A DNA stretch of 64,000 bases from Melioribacteraceae bacterium (GTDB lineage Bacteria > Bacteroidota > Ignavibacteria > Ignavibacteriales > Melioribacteraceae), in contig DAOSDY010000003.1 in NCBI GenBank assembly GCA_035362835.1, positions 124,001-188,000 on the forward strand. Direction: 5' to 3'. The notes under the pieces are model-generated. The model had not been told where the DNA came from, did not search any database, and saw only the letters and a program-made list of their open reading frames with translations. Made by a program: the position numbers and the translations under genes. This document shows positions 56,229 through 63,793 of this stretch, piece after piece; positions within the stretch are counted from its first letter, which is position 1, and each line of letters opens with the position of its first letter.

Positions 56229-57071
56229 TCAATTCTTCTCATGGTCATTTTTAGTTCCGAGAGCGATATTGGCCACTTCCACGGGCATCAAGTTATGCCT
56301 TAGTGCGATATCCTTCAATTTATCATCAAGCCCAGCTTCAATTCCTTTCAGTTTCAGGTTGGCTATAGCTGTTTCAACATTAATATCGTTTTCAATGCAG
56401 ATCTCCTGAATTGTTTTCCTGCCGAATCCTCTCCCTTCGCCGGCTGCAGCATTAGAGTTACTGCCGGTTCTTTTTAACAGGTTATAAATCCGGTTGGGTG
56501 AGATGTTGTTCAGCTTTGCAATCTCCTTTATACTAATATCTTCTGAGGGAACGGATATATTTTCGTTGCCGAGCCTATTTTTTATCTCATCAGCCGACAT
56601 TTTTATTATGGAGGAGAATTCTGTCAGTAATAAATCCTCGGCATGCGGGATGGGCGGTTCATTTGAATCGTTGGACCAGGATTCCTTCAATTGCTCACCG
56701 AAATCCATCACCGATTTGAACGGGGCAAAATCATAAATCACCATTACAAAAAAAATCAAAATGACAATGATCGAGAAGATCAGTTCTAATCGTAATTTAA
56801 TTTTCGACTCGAATTTTGTTTTTAGATATGCTACAAAAGGTTTCCAGTTATAAAAAAGATGGAATCCCGCGGCAATTATAAATATGAATGTGAATATTGT
56901 ATGAACCGATTGCCATTGACTTTTTAGTAAGCCCAGGAATCTCCAGTATGACCAGTTAGCCACTCTTCCCGGAGGGGCAAAGTAGAGTATAATTCCTGAT
57001 ACGATAATTATTAAAAATGAAATTGTAATGTAAAGACTTATGAAACCGCGCCAGCTGAACCTCTTTTTCAT
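56229..57071 (-). CDS. DUF4405 membrane protein with C-terminal tandem helical repeats
   Basis: 280 residues. Three TM segments are found at about 12-32, 56-75 and 95-115. His57 (QSVH) and His71 (GFHLFYNW) lie at the ends of one helix in the pattern of DUF4405, a b-type cytochrome-like family; haem binding is inferred. The region from 148 holds four similar modules (about 148-174, 179-201, 219-245, 250-272), each with a phi-xEI(A/C)-x-x-N/H-phi-x-P/V pattern resembling HTH-like or SAP-like helices. It sits 8 bases after the outer-membrane protein gene and 73 before the kinase gene. Role unknown. Confidence 0.75.
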   Translation of the reverse strand: MKKRFSWRGFISLYITISFLIIIVSGIILYFAPPGRVANWSYWRFLGLLKSQWQSVHTIFTFIFIIAAGFHLFYNWKPFVAYLKTKFESKIKLRLELIFSIIVILIFFVMVIYDFAPFKSVMDFGEQLKESWSNDSNEPPIPHAEDLLLTEFSSIIKMSADEIKNRLGNENISVPSEDISIKEIAKLNNISPNRIYNLLKRTGSNSNAAAGEGRGFGRKTIQEICIENDINVETAIANLKLKGIEAGLDDKLKDIALRHNLMPVEVANIALGTKNDHEKN

Positions 57072-57079
57072 CCTTTCTC

Positions 57080-58231
57080 CTAAAATTCCAGACTTAAACT
57101 AAGGTTTATTGAATTTGTATTGTAGTTAAACCAGTAACTATTGGATTTGTTATTTATTGATTGGAAGTTGAGTCCCACATTTATTCCTACATTCTCTGAA
57201 GAATCGAGAGGAAAATTTTTATTGAGAAAAATACTAAAGATGCTCTGTGTATCCGTGCGCATTATTTCAGTGTCGTATAATGATAGCTCATCGTAGACAC
57301 CCTGGGACGGGTAGGATTTCTTATTAAAATAATAACCGGCTTTAAAAGTCAGATCATCAAAAAGGATTTGAGTCAGTTCAACAGAGATATTATTTCCCTC
57401 ATAGTTAACAGGGTCATCAAAAATCTCGGATTCGTCACCGTACACCATATTTAACTCTTTAATCTGATCAGCAAACCCGTTCGTAATTGATCTGTTGGTG
57501 AATTGTGCCGCGATTCCGGTCTTTTCAGCAAGAGATTGCGCTACCCTTATATACGAAACAAGTTGTGAGATGGAGGAAATATTCTTATCCGTGAAAGTTT
57601 CTGTAACGGAATTATTCAATTCGTCGATATAAGTTATGCTCGATTCCTCGGAAGGATTCAGGTATTTTTTATAATTAAACGTTCCACCCAATATTACTGT
57701 TGTTTCTGTCTCGAAACCGTGATTAAAATTCGCGCCGATACTCCCTTTTATGTTATCGAGAATGGAGATGTTATTATAAGTTGTTAAGCTGACATTAGGA
57801 TAAATTGAAAAATAGAGATCGCCGATGTTGAATTGACTTCTGTAATAGGCGGTTAAATTATTGTAATCGAAGTAGGAATAGAGCTCCTTATTAAGGCGCT
57901 GTTCGAAGAAAATTCCCAATGAAGAGTTCTCGAACTCTTTCCATGCTGCAACCTGATGCCAGTAGAAATTCCTGTCGGGTACGGCGCTTAAACTTATAAA
58001 GCTTCCATAATATCCTATTGCGAAGATGCTGAGATCGTTTTCAAGGCCGAAGTCGTACGATGAAATCATCGATGGAGTCGGGAGGGGGGAACGGAAGGGA
58101 TTCGAGTTATATTCCTGATCTGTCGAAATTCCGAGCGTCCATTGTGCATTGGAAATATTTGAAAGCAGAATCAGAATTGTAATTGCGAGTATTATTCTAC
58201 TTAATTTAACTCCAGCTCTTCTTTCTATCAT
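57080..58231 (-). CDS. Outer-membrane beta-barrel protein of unknown function
   Basis: 383 residues with signal peptide (IILAITILILLSNISNAQ). The rest is beta-rich, with alternating patterns, many Asn/Ser/Tyr and a C-terminal strand INLSLSLEF ending in Phe, as in outer-membrane barrels. GAGGAA lies 7 bases before the ATG. No family is recognisable. It is the first gene of a same-strand run with the DUF4405 protein, the kinase and the regulator, so a role in sensing or transport linked to that system is likely, but inferred only from position. Confidence 0.72.
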   Translation of the reverse strand: MIERRAGVKLSRIILAITILILLSNISNAQWTLGISTDQEYNSNPFRSPLPTPSMISSYDFGLENDLSIFAIGYYGSFISLSAVPDRNFYWHQVAAWKEFENSSLGIFFEQRLNKELYSYFDYNNLTAYYRSQFNIGDLYFSIYPNVSLTTYNNISILDNIKGSIGANFNHGFETETTVILGGTFNYKKYLNPSEESSITYIDELNNSVTETFTDKNISSISQLVSYIRVAQSLAEKTGIAAQFTNRSITNGFADQIKELNMVYGDESEIFDDPVNYEGNNISVELTQILFDDLTFKAGYYFNKKSYPSQGVYDELSLYDTEIMRTDTQSIFSIFLNKNFPLDSSENVGINVGLNFQSINNKSNSYWFNYNTNSINLSLSLEF

Positions 58232-58249
58232 ACATTCCTCATCTATTAA

Positions 58250-58275
58250 AAAGGGACTCTAATAGAGTCCCTCTT
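58250..58275 (-). terminator. Hairpin after D/G-rich protein gene, before the OMP gene
   Basis: Eight-bp perfect stem GGGACTCT/AGAGTCCC (58253-58260 with 58264-58271), three-base loop. On the reverse strand it is followed by TTTTTAAT, fitting an intrinsic terminator. It sits 19 bases before the OMP start, so it may act as an attenuator between the genes. Confidence 0.8.
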
Positions 58276-58307
58276 GTTAATTTTTCTAGAATAATTAATT
58301 TAGCAAA

Positions 58308-58733
58308 TTACTTCTTGCCCCATTTTTTACCGCCCCGGTTTGTATTCTGTGCAGGGTCTCCGGTTCCATCGCTGTTTCCATATTTCTTTCCGATACCTTT
58401 GTTACCGGTTCCATCTGCCGGCCCGATACCGCCCTGACCCATTTTGCCTTTTCTACCTTTTCCGGAAGCATTGTCCTTTATACCGTCGCCGTCAAGGTCA
58501 ACAAACCTGCCGTGTGCATTCTTGTTTTTTAAAGCAAGGTAATCCGGATCTAGTCCGTTTGGAATACCGTCTCCGTCATGATCGGGTGCGTTGTCGTTAT
58601 ATCCGTCTCCATTTTTATCAACAAATTTTTTCCCGTGCTCTTTTGGAGGGGGGGGATTTTGAGTCTGGGCAGAAATATCTGAGTATGCAATCAATATTGC
58701 CGAAAGAATAAGAATTGAAAATATCCGTTTCAT
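58308..58733 (-). CDS. Secreted D/G-rich protein with calcium-binding-like loops
   Basis: 141 residues with a signal peptide (to about 22). Two copies of FVDxxGDGxxDN (37-48 and 77-88) and DHDGDGIPNGLDPD (51-64) resemble EF-hand, dockerin or thrombospondin-3 Ca loops. The C-terminal third is Gly/Lys-rich, with GPADGTGN, NSDGTGD and RGGKKWGKK. It has no enzyme domain. It is likely a periplasmic or surface Ca2+-binding protein. It is the first gene of the block followed by the OMP, DUF4405, kinase and regulator genes, separated from them by a hairpin. Similar small DGTG proteins exist elsewhere but have no known role. Confidence 0.75.
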   Translation of the reverse strand: MKRIFSILILSAILIAYSDISAQTQNPPPPKEHGKKFVDKNGDGYNDNAPDHDGDGIPNGLDPDYLALKNKNAHGRFVDLDGDGIKDNASGKGRKGKMGQGGIGPADGTGNKGIGKKYGNSDGTGDPAQNTNRGGKKWGKK

Positions 58734-59135
58734 TTTATGCCTCTCTTTCTATAACACTTATGAATTAAATTCTATTATTCAGCAGAGATTTTCATGCCAG
58801 TATTGAAATCACTTAATTCTTTTAATAAATGAATGATTATTTCGTGATTGACTGCCCCTCCCGACAAATTGGTCGTTCGAATTCGCCCGTTTTGGCGTAA
58901 TAACTTATTTTTTCTTTGTAAAGTCTCAATCAATTGAATTGAGCCAATACAATTCTTCAAAATAAGCATATACTCTATTTTTGCCGGGGAATGGGTCGCT
59001 TCATTCTTTGGAAATAATACTCAGCTTTCCTATTTTTGAAATGTCTTAGAGTGAAAGTTCTATTTATCCGCTTTAAGGCACGATTGGAAAAACTGTTTGA
59101 TTTCAATCGTTTTTCTCTCACAATAGAAAGGTATT
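58734..59135. other. Intergenic region, divergent between D/G-rich protein and ccmC
   Basis: About 400 bases with no gene I can support. It must hold the reverse promoter of the D/G-rich gene and the forward promoter of ccmC. Small open frames on both strands (for example 58775-58969 reverse) have no ribosome site or recognisable product. I see no strong -35/-10 pair or riboswitch fold. Confidence 0.4.
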
Positions 59136-59828
59136 ATGGTCTGGAAGTTAATCCTTTTCATCCTGATGGCATTTGTAATTGTTGCCGGGATAACGTTTCC
59201 AATTGTTCCACAACCCTCTTCATGGTATGAATTCCCCAATATTCCGGGATTAGAAGAAAAGGCGAAGATAATATTTTTTCATGTGCCTACTGCCTGGCTC
59301 TCTGTTATAGCATTTCTGATGGCAATGGTATATGGAGTAAGATATTTGAAAAATAAGAATCTGGATGAAGACGCAAAATCGGCCGCTGCATTACAGCTGG
59401 GAATGGTCTTTGCCATACTTGCTACAGTTACCGGATCTATCTGGGCAAAATTTACATGGGGCGCATTCTGGCATTGGGATCCGCGGGAGACAAGTATTTT
59501 TATTTTGCTTCTGATTTATGGATCTCTCTTTGCTTTAAGATCGGCAATTGAAAATGAAGATAAAAGAGCCCGGCTCTCGGCAGTCTATTCAATTATTGCC
59601 TTTTTAACCGTGCCATTCTTTATATTCATTATGCCTAGGATAATGGTAGGACTTCATCCCGGTTCGGCAAACGACGATACGTCCGGTCCGGTAGTTGATT
59701 TTAAAATGAATGCAAATATGCAGCTTGTATTTTATTTGTCACTGCTGGCTTTTACAATTCTCTACTGGTGGATGTGGAAGATCCGGTATCGTTCAATAAT
59801 AATTCACGAAAATCTTTCAAAGAAATAA
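59136..59828 (+). CDS. ccmC: Haem exporter CcmC (cytochrome c maturation)
   Basis: 230 residues, six TM segments. The tryptophan-rich WWD motif is seen in TWGAFWHWDPRETSIFILLLIYGSLF, and the flanking His residues (FFHVPTAW and GLHPGSAN) match the axial haem ligands of CcmC. It delivers haem to CcmE. AGAAAGG lies just upstream of the ATG. It is the first gene of a ccmC-D-E-F run with very short gaps. The ABC genes ccmA and ccmB are not in the window. Confidence 0.95.
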   Translation: MVWKLILFILMAFVIVAGITFPIVPQPSSWYEFPNIPGLEEKAKIIFFHVPTAWLSVIAFLMAMVYGVRYLKNKNLDEDAKSAAALQLGMVFAILATVTGSIWAKFTWGAFWHWDPRETSIFILLLIYGSLFALRSAIENEDKRARLSAVYSIIAFLTVPFFIFIMPRIMVGLHPGSANDDTSGPVVDFKMNANMQLVFYLSLLAFTILYWWMWKIRYRSIIIHENLSKK

Positions 59829-59841
59829 ATTGAGGTAGAAA

Positions 59842-60015
59842 TTGGAAGGCGGATTTTTAGGATTTCTTGAGAACAATTCAATCTACATTGTGATGTTCAT
59901 TGTTCTTGTTGTCTGGCTCGGTATCTTTCTGTTTTTAATTAACACAGATAAACGGCTAAAAATAATCGAAAAAGAATTGAGTAAAGTAATATCCGAAGGG
60001 AAGGAGAATCAGTAA
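59842..60015 (+). CDS. CcmD-like small membrane protein
   Basis: 57 residues, read from a TTG at 59842 with GAGG seven bases before it; there is no earlier usable start. It has one TM segment (SIYIVMFIVLVVWLGIFLFLI) after a short N-terminus and then a charged tail (NTDKRLKIIEKELSKVIS). CcmD in model bacteria is a similar single-pass protein that frees holo-CcmE from CcmC. The gene lies between ccmC (14 bases) and ccmE (one base), the canonical ccmD place. The call rests on place and topology, since CcmD sequences are poorly conserved. Confidence 0.8.
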   Translation: MEGGFLGFLENNSIYIVMFIVLVVWLGIFLFLINTDKRLKIIEKELSKVISEGKENQ

Positions 60016-60016
60016 T

Positions 60017-60406
60017 ATGAAAAATAAATATATGTTCGGCGGATTTATCATAGTTGTTTTCCTTGGAGTAATGATATATCTGTTCACCCAGACCAATGTT
60101 GCTTATGAAAACAGTTTTGCAAAGGTAATGGAAACCGAGAAGACTGTTAAAGCAACCGGGAGCTGGTTAAAAGAAAGAAATTATGAAGTTGATAAACAAA
60201 ACGGAATTTTTTCGTTTTATATGAAAGACGATCAGGGTAAAATAATGAGAGTGATTTACAATGGTACTATTCCTAACAACTTTGAGTCATCTACCAGCGT
60301 GGTTGTAACGGGTAAATACCAGAATGGTGTCTTTCATGCAACCGACATTCTTACCAAATGTCCATCCAAATATCAGGAGCAGCCGGTTCAAAACGCGAGC
60401 TCGTAA
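60017..60406 (+). CDS. ccmE: Haem chaperone CcmE, Cys-type
   Basis: 129 residues: an N-terminal TM anchor (YMFGGFIIVVFLGVMIYLF), then the OB-like periplasmic domain (VKATGSWLKERNYEV, VIYNGTIPNNF, VVVTGKYQNGVFHATDILTKC). CcmE of E. coli binds haem by a His in HxxxY. Here that position reads Cys115-Pro-Ser-Lys-Tyr119, a C-X3-Y variant described from archaea and some Desulfovibrio. It is preceded by the ccmD-like gene one base earlier and followed by ccmF after 23 bases. It carries haem from CcmC to CcmF. Confidence 0.94.
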   Translation: MKNKYMFGGFIIVVFLGVMIYLFTQTNVAYENSFAKVMETEKTVKATGSWLKERNYEVDKQNGIFSFYMKDDQGKIMRVIYNGTIPNNFESSTSVVVTGKYQNGVFHATDILTKCPSKYQEQPVQNASS

Positions 60407-60429
60407 AATCAGCTAACTAGGAGTATAAG

Positions 60430-62838
60430 ATGATTGGTAATATAGCTTTAACTCTGGCCCTGCTGGCCGGAGTCTTTTCTGTTGTAATGTATTATTTGAC
60501 CTTCAGGGGTTATCAGAACACTCTTTCACTGGCGCGTATCGGGTATCATACCTCGGCAGTTATGGTTCTGGCTGCAAGCGCCCTGCTTCTTCATGCAATT
60601 CTTACTCACCAGTATCAGTATAAATATGTTTACAATTACAGCAACAGCGAACTTCCTATCGGACTTCTCATGTCCACATTCTATGCCGGACAGGAAGGAA
60701 GTTTTATGCTCTGGATTTTATTCACAGCAATAATCGGCCTTATTCTGCTCGATTACACTTCCAAACGTGGCGACCTCGAACAACGGGTAATGATGGTTTT
60801 CGGATTGGCGTTAACATTTTTGCTGGTAATGGTTAGTCCTCTTTTAAAAACCCCGTTTGAATATATCTGGAATACACCCGATTTCATCGATCTGAAGAGT
60901 ATTAATCCGGCTTATTATTCGCTGCCCGCACTTCAGAACTTTATGTTCAGCGATCCTCAGTCCAACAAACAGTTTGTACAGATTAGCAGCGAACTTAAAA
61001 ACATTCTGACGGCAAATAATATCTCTGTAAGCGATTTTATTGTCGAGGGTAAAGGTCTCAATCCTCTTCTCCAGAATTTCTGGATGCAGATCCATCCGCC
61101 AATTCTGTTTGTTGGATTTGCAATGTCGGCAGTTCCATTTGCATTCGCAATGGCAGCATTGTTAAAAAATGAGTATAAGGATTGGGTTAAACAGGCCTTG
61201 CCTTGGGTCCTATCCGGTACAATGGTTCTCGGCTTGGCTATTATGCTCGGCGGTTACTGGGCTTACGGTGTTCTTGGCTGGGGAGGTTACTGGGGATGGG
61301 ATCCTGTTGAAAACTCTTCTCTTGTTCCATGGATTGTTGGTGTCGCATCTATACATACACTCCTTGTTCAGAGAAAGACTCAGGAAAAAGGAAGCGGAAG
61401 ATTTGTTAAAACCAATCTTATCTTAAGCATCCTTACCTTCGTTCTCGTTATTTACAGTACTTTCCTTACTAGAAGCGGAATACTAGGCGATGCTTCGGTT
61501 CACTCATTTGTTGATCCCGGTATGACTGTTTATCTTTTCCTTGTATTGTTTCTCGGGCTTTTTACTGTTATTGGTCTTGGAATGGTAATTTACAGGTGGA
61601 AGTATCTTACTGCGAATTTCAACGAAGAAGCAAATCTCCTATCGAGAGAACTCGCTCTTTTTACCGGTGCTGTTGCTCTGCTCGCTTCTGCTATAATCGT
61701 ACTTGTCGGAACTAGCGCTCCAATTTTCGGTCAGACTGTTGAAATTAAATTTTATAATGAACTTAATCTTCCAATCGCTGTGATTATCGGACTCCTTAAT
61801 GGCGGAAGCCTTCTTTTAAAATGGAAATTGACTGAAACGAAGGATATCTGGAGTCAAACCCGTTTCTCACTGATTGCGTCGGTTATTCTGACTGCTCTTA
61901 TAGTAATTTTTGGCGGCGTAATTGAGTTAATGCTGATTGTACTTCTCTTTTCCTCCTCATTTACTCTGTTTGTTAACGGGGAAATAATGATTAAGATATT
62001 GAAGGGAAGAAAAAGTTATCTTGGCGCGTATATAGCCCATATCGGCATTGCGGTCTTTCTAATCGGAGTTGTTGCCAGCGGTGCTTATTCGGATCAGAAA
62101 CAGGTCGACCTTGTAAAAGGGGAAAGTCTAAATGTTCTCGGCCACGACCTTACTTTTCTGGGTTATGAACCGATCGATAACGGAAAAAAATATGCTTTTA
62201 ATGTCGAGATAAATAAAAACGGCTCCTCAAGAGTAGCTAAACCGATTATGTTTATTGCCGAATTTAATAATAGTCTGATGAGAGAACCAGATATTCTCGT
62301 TGGGCTTACAAAAGATTTTTATGTCACTCCTGTCGGATATGAGGATGGCACAGAAGAGAACCATAATCACGGCAGTGTATTAGCTCTTACTAAAGGCGAG
62401 ACAGTCGACTATAACGGAATGAAAATAACATTTGAATCATTTGAAATGCCTAAAGATGGAATGGCGGCTATGTCTGCAGGTAGTGAATTCAAAATCGGCG
62501 CTCTTATTAAGATTAATGATAACGGAAAAGAATATTCACTGAAACCCGCAATTGTAATTCAGGGAGACGGTAGAAAATCGGAACCGGCCGTTTTAACCGA
62601 TAAAGGTCTGACTTTTGAATTATCTAATATGGAAGCAGGTTCTGGTAAAATAGAACTTACTATTACAGATTCTAATGAACAAAACCAGCAGGAACAAACT
62701 TCAATAGCTAAAAAAGAAGTGTTGACCGTTGAAGCTAGCATAAAACCATTTATCAGTCTGGTCTGGATTGGTGTTCTTCTGATGGTTGCCGGTTTCTCGG
62801 TAGCCGCTTTCCGAAGATCTAAAGAATCTTTATTATAA
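60430..62838 (+). CDS. ccmF: Cytochrome c haem lyase subunit CcmF
   Basis: 802 residues with many TM segments. The WWD motif is in WGGYWGWDPVENSSLVPWI. The haem-ligand His motif HPPILFVGF and the LTRSGILGDASVHSF segment are present. Residues about 560-780 are a periplasmic C-terminal domain, longer than in the 650-residue E. coli protein. Asn- and Gln-rich stretches occur there (EENHNHGS). It attaches haem to apocytochromes c together with CcmH, whose gene is not adjacent. A terminator follows at 62855, so the ccm run ends here. Confidence 0.96.
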   Translation: MIGNIALTLALLAGVFSVVMYYLTFRGYQNTLSLARIGYHTSAVMVLAASALLLHAILTHQYQYKYVYNYSNSELPIGLLMSTFYAGQEGSFMLWILFTAIIGLILLDYTSKRGDLEQRVMMVFGLALTFLLVMVSPLLKTPFEYIWNTPDFIDLKSINPAYYSLPALQNFMFSDPQSNKQFVQISSELKNILTANNISVSDFIVEGKGLNPLLQNFWMQIHPPILFVGFAMSAVPFAFAMAALLKNEYKDWVKQALPWVLSGTMVLGLAIMLGGYWAYGVLGWGGYWGWDPVENSSLVPWIVGVASIHTLLVQRKTQEKGSGRFVKTNLILSILTFVLVIYSTFLTRSGILGDASVHSFVDPGMTVYLFLVLFLGLFTVIGLGMVIYRWKYLTANFNEEANLLSRELALFTGAVALLASAIIVLVGTSAPIFGQTVEIKFYNELNLPIAVIIGLLNGGSLLLKWKLTETKDIWSQTRFSLIASVILTALIVIFGGVIELMLIVLLFSSSFTLFVNGEIMIKILKGRKSYLGAYIAHIGIAVFLIGVVASGAYSDQKQVDLVKGESLNVLGHDLTFLGYEPIDNGKKYAFNVEINKNGSSRVAKPIMFIAEFNNSLMREPDILVGLTKDFYVTPVGYEDGTEENHNHGSVLALTKGETVDYNGMKITFESFEMPKDGMAAMSAGSEFKIGALIKINDNGKEYSLKPAIVIQGDGRKSEPAVLTDKGLTFELSNMEAGSGKIELTITDSNEQNQQEQTSIAKKEVLTVEASIKPFISLVWIGVLLMVAGFSVAAFRRSKESLL

Positions 62839-62854
62839 AGTTATTGATTGAATT

Positions 62855-62883
62855 AAAGGCGGCTTTTAGCCGCCTTTTTTTTA
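62855..62883 (+). terminator. Intrinsic terminator after ccmF
   Basis: Six-bp GGCGGC/GCCGCC stem (62858-62863 with 62869-62874) extended by AAA/TTT, followed by a run of eight or more T. It marks the end of the ccm run. Confidence 0.93.
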
Positions 62884-62979
62884 TCACCCGCTCTGTCCTA
62901 TCAATACGAAATTTGTTCACATTATAGAACAATATTCAGCATTAATACATCAAATAAGAGTATAATTAAGTAATTTATC

Positions 62980-62994
62980 TGGCACTTTAATTGA
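62980..62994 (+). promoter_or_regulatory. Possible sigma54-like promoter, one key mismatch
   Basis: TGGCAC, five bases, TTGA. The -24 element is perfect and the spacing to the -12 element is correct, but the -12 GC is GA. It lies 28-50 bases before the OMP gene. A weak call. Confidence 0.3.
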
Positions 62995-63030
62995 CACATT
63001 ATAAAATCTCAACAAAGCCTGGTGATGATT

Positions 63031-63672
63031 ATGAAACGATTTATTCTTTTCATGCTGATAATTTCCTCCGGAATTTTAAGAGCGCAGTTCGATGTTGGAG
63101 CTGTTAAGCTTGGCACTTTCAGCCCCTCGGCCACCGATGCCGGTTTTATTATCGGTTATGAGGGCGGCTGGCATATCGATGATAATTTTCTATTCGGATG
63201 GAGCGCCGACTGGTTTCACAGAAATTATGTGGACAGGAAACTTGTAGATCAGTACAACGATTTCTTCGGTCCGATTCAGAGCGATCTTAATGAATTACGT
63301 GCCAGGACTAATCTCCATTCCATTCCGCTAATGATTTCAGTAAATGCTAATCAGTTGATTGCTCCGCGGACCAGAGCATTTATTACCGGGAGTGCGGGTG
63401 TAGAAGTACTCCTGATCTTCTACAGAAATTATCAGCGCCCTCAGGATGACGAATTTGAAGGTGCATTCGATTTTACCTGGCGACTGGGCGGCGGGATTTC
63501 ATACGAATTGGGAAGACGCTCGGATGCTTTTGTTGAACTCACCTATCATTCATCTCGCCCCGCGTATGAATATGAAGTTGAAGATGCGCAGACGGGAAGG
63601 ACAAGAATTTTTGAGAGAAGTTTCGACATGAGCGGTATTATGATGAGGGTCGGTTTCAGATTCTTTTTCTAA
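63031..63672 (+). CDS. Outer-membrane beta-barrel protein
   Basis: 213 residues from the ATG at 63031, chosen because the basic-then-hydrophobic signal KRFILFMLIISSGILRAQ starts there; another ATG lies two codons upstream. The mature protein shows alternating polar/aromatic strands (WHIDDNFLFGWSADWFHR, SYELGRRSDAFVELTYH) and ends MRVGFRFFF, a clear barrel C-terminus with final Phe. It resembles small 8-stranded outer-membrane proteins. No partner or ligand is evident. It is monocistronic between ccmF and the acyl-CoA synthetase. Confidence 0.75.
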   Translation: MKRFILFMLIISSGILRAQFDVGAVKLGTFSPSATDAGFIIGYEGGWHIDDNFLFGWSADWFHRNYVDRKLVDQYNDFFGPIQSDLNELRARTNLHSIPLMISVNANQLIAPRTRAFITGSAGVEVLLIFYRNYQRPQDDEFEGAFDFTWRLGGGISYELGRRSDAFVELTYHSSRPAYEYEVEDAQTGRTRIFERSFDMSGIMMRVGFRFFF

Positions 63673-63793
63673 GAGGGAATGTTTACCGACATCCACTCCT
63701 CTTAAGACCTCTTTATTTTTATACCTCCTTGACTTTTTGTCAACCGGAATTAATATTTCCAAACATTAATTCTAAAACAAATCGGAACAGATC

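Noticed and set aside
58740..58800. TGGCATG...TGCT on the reverse strand before the D/G-rich gene, resembling a sigma54 promoter
   Set aside because: Thirteen bases separate GG and GC, three more than the required ten.
58775..58969. 64-residue reverse open frame upstream of the D/G-rich gene
   Set aside because: No ribosome site, no recognisable sequence, and it overlaps the region that should hold the promoter of that gene.
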